DNA of 64,000 bases from Andalucia godoyi (GCA_009859145.1 VRVR01000038.1:1-64000), one strand, 5' to 3'. Shown: positions 27,087-36,324, counted from the stretch's first letter. Notes: generated by a model not told the origin, from the letters alone. Numbers and translations are program-made.

Positions 27087-27531
27087 GAGCTGATCCTTTT
27101 AAAAAAGAAATCCTCCTCCTCCTCTTCCTCCGTCTTCCTCTTCTTGTTCTTGTTCTCGGAGCTGTTCTCGGTGCTGTACCAGGTGTTTGTTGATTCTGCA
27201 ATTTCCGTGCGCGAAAAATAAACCGATCCGGGAGCTTCAATTGATACTGCAGAAGTCGAGTCTTTCGGGGGAATTTTTTTTTTCTTGCGGAGAGAAATGA
27301 GGGAAAGGATTTTGAGCTCGGGAAATTCCCTCTTTATTTTCCCCTCGATATGTTGAAATTATTGTATTGTCAATATTGAGAAATCAAAAGAGAGTGGCGT
27401 TTCGGTTCGGTGATCGGTCAGGAAAATCGCATATCATTCTTTTAATCTTAATTTTTTTATTTAAAAAAAAAAAAGAAACATTATCTTTCGGGGAAGGGAC
27501 AGAAGCTGTTGCGGAGTGCTTCGAGGGGGAA
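27087..27531. other. Divergent promoter region
   Basis: About 445 bases between the LRR gene and the secreted-protein gene. It contains CCT/CTT-rich and A/T-rich blocks (27115-27145, 27445-27475). No gene is called. Confidence 0.5.
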
Positions 27532-28104
27532 ATGAATAAGCGGCAGGCTTTTGCAGGCGTGATTCTGGGAAGTCTATGCTTGCTTGTGCTGAGTGCAGCG
27601 CAGAGTCCGATTACTCCTGCAGGCTGGAGCTGCCGCTACAACACGATCATTCGAACATCGTCGGGGGTATTCCAGCACCAATCGGGTGAATATGTGGTAT
27701 CGAGTTCCGTGCAGGCAATTCGAAACACCGCGACGTCGGTGCTAGTGGGCGTTGTTGTTTCGTATGAGCTCTTTGACAAGCAGGCGCAGTACGATTATTC
27801 CGTCAACACAAAGCACTGCTCCAAGGAAGATCTAACGGGGCCCTTTGTGAACTATGTGCTTCCAGACCCATCGGCGACGAAGACCGTCGGCATAAACTGC
27901 CCGACATTGGAAGGACCCCCCGCGTCCACGCTGTGCATCCAGTATGCAACAAGTGTCAAGGAGTGGTATTTTGATGCTACGTCGCTGCTCCCGGTGTTTC
28001 TCATCGATAACTCAACGGACAGCAAGGCGCAGACTCTGCTGACCAACTTTTCTGCCTTGGAACCGCCCACCTCGCAGTTCCGTCCTCCCTCGTCTTGCTA
28101 TTGA
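27532..28104 (+). CDS. Small secreted protein, ependymin-like
   Basis: Predicted 190-aa secreted protein. Residues 5-23 form a signal peptide (FAGVILGSLCLLVLSAA) with a likely cleavage after SAAQS. The mature part has about six cysteines and two NxS/T sequons. The order CSKEDLTGPF, VLPDPSA, a Gly/Leu block, VKEWYFDA and a final PPTSQFRPPSSC is reminiscent of ependymin-related lysosomal or secreted proteins. That family has a C-K-x-L-x-G-P-F block, a P-x-A block, a V-x-x-W block and an F-x-P-x-x-C end. The match is by pattern only and could be coincidental. The ATG at 27532 is chosen because it gives a clean signal peptide. Confidence 0.6.
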   Translation: MNKRQAFAGVILGSLCLLVLSAAQSPITPAGWSCRYNTIIRTSSGVFQHQSGEYVVSSSVQAIRNTATSVLVGVVVSYELFDKQAQYDYSVNTKHCSKEDLTGPFVNYVLPDPSATKTVGINCPTLEGPPASTLCIQYATSVKEWYFDATSLLPVFLIDNSTDSKAQTLLTNFSALEPPTSQFRPPSSCY

Positions 28105-28219
28105 GCGTCGCCTGCTGTACATGACAGCAACAACAAACAAAAACACGGTGTGCTGCACTGACAAGTCATCGGTTGCAGAATGACAATCCCCCTTCTTTCC
28201 AGCAGAGCGAGGCTCTGGG

Positions 28220-28228
28220 TATAAAAGG
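28220..28228 (+). promoter_or_regulatory. TATA box in a gene-free stretch
   Basis: TATAAAAGG, a strong TATA match, 116 bases after a stop codon and about 920 bases before the next protein start. A 60-base pyrimidine-rich stretch and then the candidate structured RNA follow. It may drive that RNA or a long leader of Rpn3. Confidence 0.5.
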
Positions 28229-28305
28229 ATCGCGGTTTCGCTTTTCTTCTCTTTTCCTATTTCTCTTCCTTCCTTTTTCTTTTTCTTATTTCACAAAAGT
28301 CGATC

Positions 28306-28434
28306 GGGGCTCGATTAGAGTCGCGTACCCTCCCTTTGATGGAGGAGGCCGTGCTTAGAGCCCCGTAGACACGCGGAATGCTTATTTGTCTTGCCGACTG
28401 GATTGATCTCGGCAAGAGCACTCGGCAGTCCTAC
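28306..28434 (+). ncRNA. Candidate structured RNA, family unknown
   Basis: About 129 bases with two adjacent stem-loops. Stem 1: GGGGCTC (28306-28312) pairs with GAGCCCC (28358-28364) and encloses CCTCC/GGAGG with a 7-base loop. Stem 2 begins at once: GTAGAC (28365-28370) pairs with GTCCTAC (28428-28434) with one bulge, and encloses CTTGCCGA (28390-28397) paired with TCGGCAAG (28409-28416). No protein frame crosses it. It lacks the 5S, U1-U6, SRP and tRNA B-box motifs that I know. Stem 1 with its 7-base loop looks tRNA-like but there is no T arm. An 18-base A run follows at 28471. An H/ACA RNA, another stable RNA or a SINE-like copy are possible. Confidence 0.45.
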
Positions 28435-28643
28435 AAACAAAAGCTAAAACATCTCGTATAATTTTCAACCAAAAAAAAAAAAAAAAAAGGCACCTAAAAC
28501 ACGAAACTTTTGGTAACTCTATAAACTGGCCAGAACCTCCATTCTTTCAATCGCCATTCACGAGCCAACCCGTCACACAAATCACGACGCTCTGCAAACT
28601 AGCTCATTCTCATTTCCAAAGGAAGTGCCACCGTCCTTTGTCT

Positions 28644-28876
28644 CGCATGCTGCGCCCCAAACAGATTATTTGGCGTAAAGTGACTTTTACAATCCATCAT
28701 CGATTACAAGGAATCGATTGTCAGTATCCGACAGTGTCTCTCATTGGGTCTCGACCTGCACACCTATGCCGCCGCACCAACAACAGCAACCGATAGCAGC
28801 AATCTGCAGAGGGAAAAGGGTCGGCCTGCATTCAACAGCGACGTCGACGACCGCCAACTCAGCCATCCCATCCGAT
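28644..28876 (+). repeat. Dispersed repeat family 2, copy B
   Basis: About 233 bases that match, as the reverse complement, the blocks of 8597-9397. This copy lacks the two insertions of copy A, so it may be closer to the basic unit. No coding function was recognised. It lies about 270 bases upstream of the Rpn3 start. Confidence 0.7.
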
Positions 28877-29149
28877 CTTCCTGCTGTAGTATACTTGAAC
28901 GTCGATTTGTCGAAGTTAGGGCATCAAAGACTCCTCTATCTGCTGCACACTTGAAGCCGGCTTTTCTCTGCCTTTTGTCTGCTACTGTCTTTGTCCTTGT
29001 CTTTTCTCTTTTTTCTTATTTATTTATTTACTTTGCTAACCGTTTGTTTCCTCCCACTAATTTTTTTCATTGCTTTTTCATTTGTCCCGCGTTCGGACAG
29101 TAGGAGTCAAAGCAAGTACCAAAGAACGTGTCAGAGGACGTGTCAGAGG

Positions 29150-30553
29150 ATGGCTGCGATGGATGTTGATATGACAGAGATGCAGACTCCTGGACCAGTA
29201 TCTGGGACGGGTGCTCACGAGCGCGATGTTCTCGGAGAAATCCTGTCGGCCATGTCTCTGATTGATCTTTCTGTGACGCAAAAGGATGTGCGGCATGTTT
29301 CGCGTGCCCTGCGCATTGCATCTCTGTTGAAAAAGAAGATTTCTCCGGAAATTCTCGAGAATGCCCAGAAGCGCGCATCGTCATTTCGAAAATCAGAACG
29401 CGAGATCCAGCTGTTTCTTGCTTATCTAAAGGGATTTCCGTCGACCCCGTTCGGAATGGACAACAATAACTACGAGTATGTCCTACCGCTGGTGAATGCC
29501 GCCGTGCATGACAACCGCAGAACATCGGATCTGCTCGTCTCGAAACTGGTTTTCCAGTACTTTGTGCACTGGGAGAAGCAGACCGAGACAGAAAAGACGA
29601 GATTCGACATGGTGTCCTATCTATTTTCCATGTTGCGCACCGCTGCCTTGCGCCATGATGACTACAATGTGTCTTTATGCCTGAACCTTGCGCTTCGCAC
29701 GTTGATCCATGCAAAGAAGTTCGAGGCTGCAGAGCGCCTGTCGTCGCGATTGGAGTTTCCTGAATCGCGAACGGGCTCGTCGCAGTTCACCCGATATCTC
29801 TATTACATGGGTCACATCAAGGCTGTCCAGCTGGACTATTCCACGGCGGTTGATGTCTTGCAACAGGCGCTGCGAAAGGCACCGATGATGCGTGCTCTTG
29901 GCTTCCGATTGGCAGTCTCAAAGCTGTTGGTGCTCGTCATGCTCTTGATCGGTGACGTGCCAGAAAAGAGCTTGTTTGTCGGCAGTCTTGGACAGGCACT
30001 CGATCCGTATCTGCAACTGACCAAGGCCGTGCGCGTCGGGGATGTGAAGGCCTTTGTTGCGGCAGTCCAGCAGCACGCTGCTGCATTCGAGCGCGATGGT
30101 GTTTCGTCGCTGGTCCAGAGACTGCGGTTCAACGTTATCAAGACTGGTCTGCGCCGGCTGAATGTCGCCTACTCAAGAATTTCATTCCAGGATATCCGAT
30201 CCAAGCTCGGCCTTGAAAATGAAGAAGACGTCATCTCAGTCGAAATGATGGTTGCCAAGGCTATTCGCGACGGAGTAGTGGATGCCGAGTGTGTCCATGC
30301 GGATGATCAGAATGCGGTCGGCTTTATGAAGTCAAAGGATGTTGTGGATGTGTATGCAACACAGGATCCAATGCAGGCGTATCACCGCCGAATCACGTAC
30401 TGTCTCGAAGTTCACAACAAGGCCGTCAGGGCGATGAGGTTTCCCGATGATGCGCAGGCGCGAGGCTTGCAGGATGCTGCTGAGTTGTCGAGAAAGCTCA
30501 GGGAAGAGGAAGATTTGCTTCTCGAGGCAATGGAAGACGAGGACGATTTTTGA
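29150..30553 (+). CDS. PSMD3: 26S proteasome regulatory subunit Rpn3 (PSMD3)
   Basis: Predicted 467-aa non-ATPase subunit of the proteasome lid, which helps assemble the lid around the deubiquitinase. Family blocks seen are the helical repeat region with ARHRRTSDLL-like HDNRRTSDLLVSKLVFQYF, then SRLEFPESRTGSSQFTRYLYYMGHIKAVQLDYSTA and the PCI domain. In the PCI domain, VQRLRFNVIKTGLRRLNVAYSRISFQDIRSKLGL and AEYMVAKAIRDGVVDA-like segments are recognisable. The C-terminus HNKAVRAMRFP is highly typical of Rpn3. Yeast and human proteins are 523 and 534 aa, so the N-terminal extension is short here. The ATG at 29150 is taken as start; a second ATG is three codons on. The leader is T-rich and contains a tandem GTGTCAGAGGA. 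Confidence 0.95.
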   Translation: MAAMDVDMTEMQTPGPVSGTGAHERDVLGEILSAMSLIDLSVTQKDVRHVSRALRIASLLKKKISPEILENAQKRASSFRKSEREIQLFLAYLKGFPSTPFGMDNNNYEYVLPLVNAAVHDNRRTSDLLVSKLVFQYFVHWEKQTETEKTRFDMVSYLFSMLRTAALRHDDYNVSLCLNLALRTLIHAKKFEAAERLSSRLEFPESRTGSSQFTRYLYYMGHIKAVQLDYSTAVDVLQQALRKAPMMRALGFRLAVSKLLVLVMLLIGDVPEKSLFVGSLGQALDPYLQLTKAVRVGDVKAFVAAVQQHAAAFERDGVSSLVQRLRFNVIKTGLRRLNVAYSRISFQDIRSKLGLENEEDVISVEMMVAKAIRDGVVDAECVHADDQNAVGFMKSKDVVDVYATQDPMQAYHRRITYCLEVHNKAVRAMRFPDDAQARGLQDAAELSRKLREEEDLLLEAMEDEDDF

Positions 30554-30665
30554 TGCACGGAGTATTGGTCACAGAACAGACTCCATTAGTTTGCACAAGT
30601 TGCCTTCTTCCTTGTTTCTCTTGCATCACACTCTTTCTTCTTCTTCTTCTTCTTCTTCTTCTTCT

Positions 30666-30700
<35 letters not shown>

Positions 30701-30931
30701 CTGGCCCCCAAAAACGTTACATTAAATAATTTCACAGAATTAAAAAAACAATAGCGAATACGTATGGTGAAGCAGAAAAGGACGGAAAGGTAGCATCGTC
30801 GAAAGGACGGTTTCAGGTAATTTGTATAACGGATCGGACAGCAAAAATAATAATAATAATAATAATAATAATTAACAATAGTAATTAACAGACAAGGACG
30901 GTGGAGAAAGAGCATGCTGGGAAAGGGGGGA
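30554..30931. repeat. Microsatellite cluster (TTC, CT, AAT)
   Basis: The gap between convergent Rpn3 and the NAGPA-like gene holds a TTC run (30635-30670), a CT run (30671-30697) and an AAT run (30847-30871). No gene is seen. Confidence 0.85.
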
Positions 30932-31972
30932 TTACGAACGGACGCAGATAAACGTTGTCACGGCTCGTTCGCATCGTGCCCCTGGATTCGTTGCGCAGTA
31001 ATCCGACGGGCGCGAAATGGACTTTGTGTCTCGGACCAAGACAGTCGAGCCGCCTCCATCCAGGTTAACGGCGTAGTAGAAGCCAAACTGATGCAGCAAG
31101 TTAGCCCATTCAAACAGATCAAGGCCCTTGTTTAGCGCTTCGTCACCGTCCACTTCTGCGAGCAGCAGTTCTCCTGCCTGATTAAAACCAATGGCGGTTC
31201 GCGGCGCCTTTTCCCACACAAAGTCATAATCCGGACTCTCGTACGCAATGGAGTCCGTCAAAATCGACACCTCGCCGGCTCGAATCAGGTATGTCACCCC
31301 GCTTACAAGCTGTTGGAAAGGCAGTGCGGCGCTCACATCCGCCTTGGTGACGTAGCCAACGGCATACGACCCGTTCTTGAGAATGCCGAATACTGCATTG
31401 TCGATGCGGCCAAGCTTGCTCTCGACAGTCTTTCCATTCGAAACGACATGTCCGAGACACGTTCCTCTGTAGACGTCGAAAAAGCCCGCATTCATGGCAT
31501 ACTTGCATCGTGCTTGTTCTGCGGACACCGAGGTGCGAATGAGCCCCGGACATCCATTGAGTGGTTCTTCGACCGACACCTTTCCGATCGGATCCGGAAC
31601 CTGGACCACGTATCCATGCACAAGCTGGTTGTTAATGACCCGTGAAAACGACCGATCTTGCGGAAACCGAAATGGCCTCGCAGCCGCCATGGGGTAGAAA
31701 TCAAGCGGTGCGCCATCCGGAAACACTGCTGTCTGAAGAGAAATCGTCGGTGGTTCCAACGAGGCGGACTCGGAAAAAGCCAGCGTCGTATCGACGAAGG
31801 GAGGAGAATTGTATTGCAAATTGCGCTGCGGACTGCCCCAAGACTCGTAGGGATACGGCGGCTTCAGTCCGTTCGCTCCAATCACGAACATCAAACATAC
31901 GAATACTGTCAATGCTAAAGAACGACGAACTTCGGCGAGACCCCGACGACTCCCACTCGAAAAGCTGCCCAT
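30932..31972 (-). CDS. Phosphodiester glycosidase, NAGPA-like uncovering enzyme
   Basis: Predicted 346-aa protein with an N-terminal signal or anchor segment (about residues 18-36, SLALTVFVCLMFVIGANG). The NAGPA domain follows (about 110-345): AMNAGFFDVYRGTCLGHVVSNGK, a block with RTAIGFNQAGELLLAEVDGDE, then WANLLHQFGFYYAVNLDGGGSTVLV. In animals NAGPA removes GlcNAc in the trans-Golgi to expose mannose-6-phosphate on lysosomal enzymes. Bacterial and protist relatives act on other phosphodiester glycosides, so the substrate here is uncertain. The human C-terminal EGF and membrane parts are missing, so it may be soluble or anchored by its N-terminus. The in-frame upstream part has no ATG. Confidence 0.85.
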   Translation of the reverse strand: MGSFSSGSRRGLAEVRRSLALTVFVCLMFVIGANGLKPPYPYESWGSPQRNLQYNSPPFVDTTLAFSESASLEPPTISLQTAVFPDGAPLDFYPMAAARPFRFPQDRSFSRVINNQLVHGYVVQVPDPIGKVSVEEPLNGCPGLIRTSVSAEQARCKYAMNAGFFDVYRGTCLGHVVSNGKTVESKLGRIDNAVFGILKNGSYAVGYVTKADVSAALPFQQLVSGVTYLIRAGEVSILTDSIAYESPDYDFVWEKAPRTAIGFNQAGELLLAEVDGDEALNKGLDLFEWANLLHQFGFYYAVNLDGGGSTVLVRDTKSISRPSDYCATNPGARCERAVTTFICVRS

Positions 31973-32195
31973 GTTGATGTTTCTTCGTCGTCGTCTTCTT
32001 TTTCTTCCCTTGCAACACACTCCGTCAGTAACTGGTATTGTCAAAACGCGGCGAGCTTCCTGGTTCGCTACAGCGAAAGACGGAAAAGTCGATCGACGAT
32101 TCCGCACGATTTTTTTACATAACGGAAGAACCTACAACAGGTGAGCGCAGTTCCCAAGAGGGAGTGCCGCCAAATGCCACATGCAGTGCACTGGG

Positions 32196-33659
32196 TTAGT
32201 AGGGATCATTTCGATCGCGACTGCGCGGTCTATCCGAGTCGCGTGCTCTGTCTCTCCAGTTTCTGGCTGATTCAGGGCCATCATAGCCTCCACGACGGTC
32301 CCATCGACCCGATCTCTCCGACCCATCGCGACTGCTTCTGCGATACCGCTCATCACGATCATCATAATCTCGCTCTGTTCGTCTCCAAGAATCGCCACCG
32401 CCTTCTCTATCCCTGTCCGTGCCCCTGTCCCTGTCCCTGTTTCTATCTCTGTCTCTGTCTCGGTAGTCCCTGTCCCTGTCCCTATCTCTGTCACGATAGG
32501 GTTCGCGGTTTCTGCTGTTCCCTCCGCTGTTGCTCGCGCTTCTCCAGGACCCGGACACAGCCCCAGTGTCAGACCTGCTACTCGGACCATGCGACGACGA
32601 CGACGATGAATAAGAGGAGAAGGAGGAGGAAGAAGAAGAAGGATGCCGACTGCTCGCTCTGCGTGACGATTCTTCTTGCTTGAGCCTCTCTTCTGAAAAA
32701 GCTACCCGTGTGTTCTGTGGAACCAAATCGGCGCTTGAAAACTGGTCGGCACCAGGCAGTGACTTTGCCCATGCTCTAGAAACAAAGTACCGGAGTGTCT
32801 GCGGATGCTTTTCAAACACAAGCTTCGCAACATCATCCCACCAAGCAAACTCGGGCCATTCCTGATTCGTTTTCCACGGTTTCTCAGAGACATAATGGAA
32901 GACGACTGCCTTTTCGCCGTCCGCAAGCAAATCGCCTTCCTTCCAGGTTGGACAGCCAAACGAGTGCGAGACATGCGTCCACTTTTCCATGTAGTGCTCC
33001 GTGATGATCTGTTCGTCCGGACCAATGTACTTTCCTCGTTCGCCAAAGTCTGCTGCAGGATCAATTCTCCTGAGGATCGCATCCACTTCAGTGCTCCCAC
33101 CCTGCTCTTTTGGATTGAACACATAGCAACATCCTCGTATTCCGTAGTCCGAGATCGAGCGCTTAACGATGTCCACAGGAATCGGCTTTCCATGGAACGA
33201 AAGATCCTCTGCTTTCCGAAGAATGGAGCATATGCCAGCTGGAGTGTGGATGGCAAACAACGCGTCCGGATTCCGGGAAGCAAGCATGTCTGCATCCAGC
33301 AGCACAACGCGATCGTAATTAACAAGCTCGAGAACACGCAGTTTTGTAAACGCAAGCGAAATCCACGCATACAGCTGCTTGAATCGCTTTCCAGGATAAG
33401 GAAGCACTTGGGCGTCAATGTACTCAACAAGGACAACGTGGTCAAAAAGCAGCAATAGCGCTTCACAGCCGGCATCCGACACATCCGATGTGATCATGCA
33501 CACGATGTCCGCATCAACGGCCACCTGACGCAGCGAATGCGCAAGAACCAGCGCTCCACCAACATATGCATCCCCCTTCATGACCAACGTGCAGTACGCA
33601 TGCGAATGCAATGGCTGCACCTGCTGGAACTCACTCAGCAATTCAACAGCCTTTGACAT
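32196..33659 (-). CDS. GT8 (glycogenin-like) glycosyltransferase with RD/RS-rich tail
   Basis: Predicted 487-aa protein. Residues 15-300 are a GT-A glycosyltransferase of family GT8: AYCTLVMKGDAYVGGALVLAHSLR at the N-terminus, the metal-binding DxD motif in VVLLDADMLA, then GCCYVFNP, the loop TEHYMEKWTHVSHSFGCP and HYVSEKPWK. The last is the family's donor-site HxxxxKPW. Glycogenin, galactinol synthase and similar enzymes share this layout. Residues about 330-487 are unlike any GT8: a Ser/Tyr-rich run, then dense RDRDRDRD, RSSRDGSERSG and RDRARDSDRPRSRD repeats, like the RS/RD domains of splicing factors. Such tails steer proteins to nuclear speckles or RNA. The tail is encoded by a (CTGTCC)-type hexamer array near 32420-32490 and is continuous with the enzyme frame. 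Confidence 0.85.
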   Translation of the reverse strand: MSKAVELLSEFQQVQPLHSHAYCTLVMKGDAYVGGALVLAHSLRQVAVDADIVCMITSDVSDAGCEALLLLFDHVVLVEYIDAQVLPYPGKRFKQLYAWISLAFTKLRVLELVNYDRVVLLDADMLASRNPDALFAIHTPAGICSILRKAEDLSFHGKPIPVDIVKRSISDYGIRGCCYVFNPKEQGGSTEVDAILRRIDPAADFGERGKYIGPDEQIITEHYMEKWTHVSHSFGCPTWKEGDLLADGEKAVVFHYVSEKPWKTNQEWPEFAWWDDVAKLVFEKHPQTLRYFVSRAWAKSLPGADQFSSADLVPQNTRVAFSEERLKQEESSRRASSRHPSSSSSSFSSYSSSSSSHGPSSRSDTGAVSGSWRSASNSGGNSRNREPYRDRDRDRDRDYRDRDRDRNRDRDRGTDRDREGGGDSWRRTERDYDDRDERYRRSSRDGSERSGRWDRRGGYDGPESARNWRDRARDSDRPRSRDRNDPY

Positions 33660-34000
33660 CGTACCACTCCTCGAGCCAAATGCCTATTTTACGGTTGCCT
33701 GTTTACTATTATGATGATGATTCTTTCGATTGTCACTTTTCCTTTTGTTTCTGAGCCCCTTGTGGGCGGGTGCCCCTGCACGCTTGGTGAGCTGGCAGCC
33801 AACCTCCCCAGCATCAACTCCGCAGCAAAAGAAAAAAAAGAAATGGATAAAAACGCACCACTCCATCAGCTGTAGTCATTCTGCAAAACGCGGAGTGCGG
33901 GGAGTGCGGACGAGCGGGAAGCAGATTATTTAACGGGAAGCACGAACACTGGTGGCGATTGGTCTGCGGGTTGGTACGCGGTACTCTTCCAGCACGAGAC
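33660..34000. other. Divergent promoter region
   Basis: About 340 bases between the GT8 gene and the Nudix gene. It contains an A-rich block (33828-33845) and a GCGGAGTGCGGGGAGTGCGGA repeat (33889-33910). No gene is called. Confidence 0.5.
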
Positions 34001-34954
34001 ATGTCGTTTGATGCACAGCGGGCGTATCAGACCTCCCGTGTGGACGAGCACGTTGAGAGCAAGAGTGCGAAAGTGAGCCAAAGAACGCGGCGAAAGGATT
34101 CTGCTGGTTGGAATGGTGCTGCTGCTGGAGCTGATGCGATGTCGTACGAAGAGCGCTTTTCCATCGAGTTTCAGTCGAAAATGCACTTGTCGTTCTTGCT
34201 GGACGATTCGGCGACAGATGAGAGCATGCAAGTGGCGGTTCCGGAAACGAGACCGTTGGTCGAATTGCGCATTGGCGATCTGCACCCGGCATTCACCATT
34301 TGGAACGAGCCTTTGCCGCACGATTCTGCAGTTCGGTCGCAGTACAAGGCTGCAGGAATCGTGGCATTTCGGAAGGATATGTCCGAGCTGCTGCTCGTTG
34401 TCGAGCGACGGTACCGCGATGCTCGGAAAACGCGAGTTCTCGGATCGTTCCTGAATGTCCCTGGGGGAAAGAGAGATCATGACGACCGGTGTCCGGAGTT
34501 CTCCGCTCTTCGCGAGCTCTACGAAGAAACGTTTCAAAATCTGCACAGCGACCAGAATACCGCGGAAAACGCAGATGCACGTGCACAGGGGGCCGGGTTG
34601 CCTCAGGCCGTGCTCATTGAGATATGGAGAGGGTTGCTGACGAAACCAAGCTTTGTGAGTTGGATTCCGTCTTCAAAATATGTCTTGTTTGGTGTGGAAG
34701 TGCCGAGTCTGGACATTTACGGAGACGCCTTCGCGGCTCCGTTTCCAACCGAGAATAACTGGGAGTCTGAAGGCTGGGGGCTCGAGTCAGCGCTTGGCAA
34801 TCGCGAGATGATGGCCGTCTGGACTTCCACGAACACGCTGCCGTCTGTTCCCCAGTCGCTCGTCTACCGATACTCGATTCTCCCGGTATTTCAAAGCTCG
34901 ATGTTGCCGATGCTGTTCGACGATGATTTGTTTTCCGATATCAGTGTTCCGTGA
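34001..34954 (+). CDS. Nudix hydrolase
   Basis: Predicted 317-aa protein with one Nudix domain in the middle (about 105-300). The Nudix box reads GGKRDHDDRCPEFSALRELYEET. It keeps the first glycines and the REL-x-EE metal-binding core, with a short insertion before it. Strands KAAGIVAFRKDMSELLLVVERR and RVLGSFLNVPGGK precede it. Nudix enzymes cleave nucleoside diphosphates linked to another group; the substrate cannot be told. The N-terminal 60 residues are charged and probably disordered. The first in-frame ATG is at 34001; earlier in-frame codons lack ATG. The 3' end runs into a GTGCCCCC minisatellite. Confidence 0.8.
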   Translation: MSFDAQRAYQTSRVDEHVESKSAKVSQRTRRKDSAGWNGAAAGADAMSYEERFSIEFQSKMHLSFLLDDSATDESMQVAVPETRPLVELRIGDLHPAFTIWNEPLPHDSAVRSQYKAAGIVAFRKDMSELLLVVERRYRDARKTRVLGSFLNVPGGKRDHDDRCPEFSALRELYEETFQNLHSDQNTAENADARAQGAGLPQAVLIEIWRGLLTKPSFVSWIPSSKYVLFGVEVPSLDIYGDAFAAPFPTENNWESEGWGLESALGNREMMAVWTSTNTLPSVPQSLVYRYSILPVFQSSMLPMLFDDDLFSDISVP

Positions 34955-34989
34955 GGAACGCGGACTGCGGGGCAGGGCTGTGCTCAGTG

Positions 34990-35026
34990 TCCCCGTGCCC
35001 CCGTGCCCCCGTGCCCCCGTGCCCAG
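34990..35026. repeat. 8-bp minisatellite (GTGCCCCC)n
   Basis: About four tandem copies in the 160-base gap between the convergent Nudix and ligase genes. Confidence 0.9.
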
Positions 35027-35115
35027 TGCAGCAAAACGCACCAGCTTCTGCAGCTCGTCTGTGAACAGTGAGCGACGAACGGTGAGAATCGAAACGCAAA
35101 GGGGAAATGTGGTTT

Positions 35116-36324
35116 TTACAAGTCTGTAATGAGCATAGGGAGTCCGATGTCGTCATTAGTGACGCGGGCTTTGTCTTCTCGGATCAGTGCGCCTCCGTAC
35201 TCGCCGTCGATTGTCCACGAGGAGACAATCGGGAATCGTCCGTCGATACAAGGCATGTGGACGTATTCCTGGTACACTGACGGTCCGGTCCACGTGAGAC
35301 CCACATTCCCCGTCTTGAACTCTGGCGTAAACACCCCGACTTCTCCCCCCAAGATCCCATGAAACGATTTGACGACGTACCCGTGCGTATCCCATCGCGG
35401 TATGTCAGTGTGTGACGTGAAGGTCGTCGCGAGAAGATTAGGGTGTCCTGGGAACAGTCGCCACATCAGCACCATCAATCCCTTGTTCTGCAGCAAATAC
35501 TTCCATGCAGGCTCCATCACGGGAGCGTCTTTCAACTCGCCCTCGAGAAGCTCGCGGACGGCTGGGAACTTGTTGTTCCATATCGCATGCCAACGAAAGA
35601 TCTTGAACGCAGACCCAAGCTTTTGTGATCTCTTAAACTCTGGAAACGCAAGTCGCTCCACCGAATACCCGGCCTTGCGACCCATGTCTGTCATGAACGT
35701 GGCCATGTTGGCAAGATACGCGTCGCCCGGATGGTACAACACTCCAAACGGCTCCGGCAGCCGGCGTTTTCGCAGCGCGTCTACCAGCCGAGGAACAAAT
35801 TCGTCACCGGCCGTCCGATAACCCATCATCCGTCCAAACTCGGGTTGCAACACTCCTGTCTCATAGTACGAGCCCGGGGTATCCGCGTTGTACTCGAGAA
35901 ACTTCAGCAGCCACTTCTTCTCCTTCTCCTTTTCCGTCTTTCCGCATTCTTCTCGATTGCATTCAGTGGTGCCTTCTTCTACATCTTCTTCTGTTTCCGA
36001 CCACGCAAAGTCCATTCGGCCGAGCAGTCCTTGTTCGCCACGAGCCCAGCTTGCACGGATGGGTTCTCTGAACTCAACAGGCACCCGCAGCTCATCCATA
36101 ATCTCGTTGCTGTTCACCGCCATTTCAACGCACGTCATCGCCATCTTGTGCACCTCCGTTGTCGCTTGTGCCAGCTGCGCATGAGCAGTCGGCGAAACCA
36201 GATAGTAGCTTCGATCGTCAAAATCATTGATGCTCAGCTCCACCACACTCGGCTCCAGCACCGGAGACCCCGCCACCAACAAGCCCGTCCGAGACGTCTG
36301 AATCCGACGAAGCATCGATTTCAT
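35116..36324 (-). CDS. Glutathionylspermidine synthase-like ATP-grasp ligase
   Basis: Predicted 402-aa protein of the GSP_synth family, the ligase half of bacterial glutathionylspermidine synthase and its YgiC/YjfC relatives. Landmarks are the LEYNADTPGSYYETG motif (substrate and metal region), EPAWKYLLQNKGLMVLMWRLFPGHPNLL (pre-ATP-grasp), YVVKSFHGILGGEVGVF (ATP-grasp strand), YQEYVHMP and SSWTIDGEYGGALIREDKARVTND (catalytic Asp/Glu/Asn end). Related enzymes join a carboxylate to an amine using ATP. The amidase half of E. coli Gsp is absent. Its substrate in this organism, glutathione and spermidine or a peptide, is unknown. The family is mainly bacterial and patchy in protists, so a transfer origin is possible but not shown by base composition here. 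Confidence 0.85.
   Translation of the reverse strand: MKSMLRRIQTSRTGLLVAGSPVLEPSVVELSINDFDDRSYYLVSPTAHAQLAQATTEVHKMAMTCVEMAVNSNEIMDELRVPVEFREPIRASWARGEQGLLGRMDFAWSETEEDVEEGTTECNREECGKTEKEKEKKWLLKFLEYNADTPGSYYETGVLQPEFGRMMGYRTAGDEFVPRLVDALRKRRLPEPFGVLYHPGDAYLANMATFMTDMGRKAGYSVERLAFPEFKRSQKLGSAFKIFRWHAIWNNKFPAVRELLEGELKDAPVMEPAWKYLLQNKGLMVLMWRLFPGHPNLLATTFTSHTDIPRWDTHGYVVKSFHGILGGEVGVFTPEFKTGNVGLTWTGPSVYQEYVHMPCIDGRFPIVSSWTIDGEYGGALIREDKARVTNDDIGLPMLITDL

Noticed and set aside
28306-28364. tRNA-like unit with anticodon-like loop CTTTGAT
   Set aside because: It has a 7-bp end stem and a 5-bp stem with a 7-base loop, but no B box, no T arm and a length of only 59 bases, so it is not a tRNA.
28991-29149. 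Hydrophobic N-terminal extension of Rpn3
   Set aside because: There is no in-frame ATG for it, it is encoded by a T-rich leader, and Rpn3 is not a membrane protein.
35116-36324. Recent bacterial transfer of the glutathionylspermidine synthase-like gene
   Set aside because: The family is mostly bacterial, but base composition and codon use look like those of the neighbours, so recent transfer is not supported.
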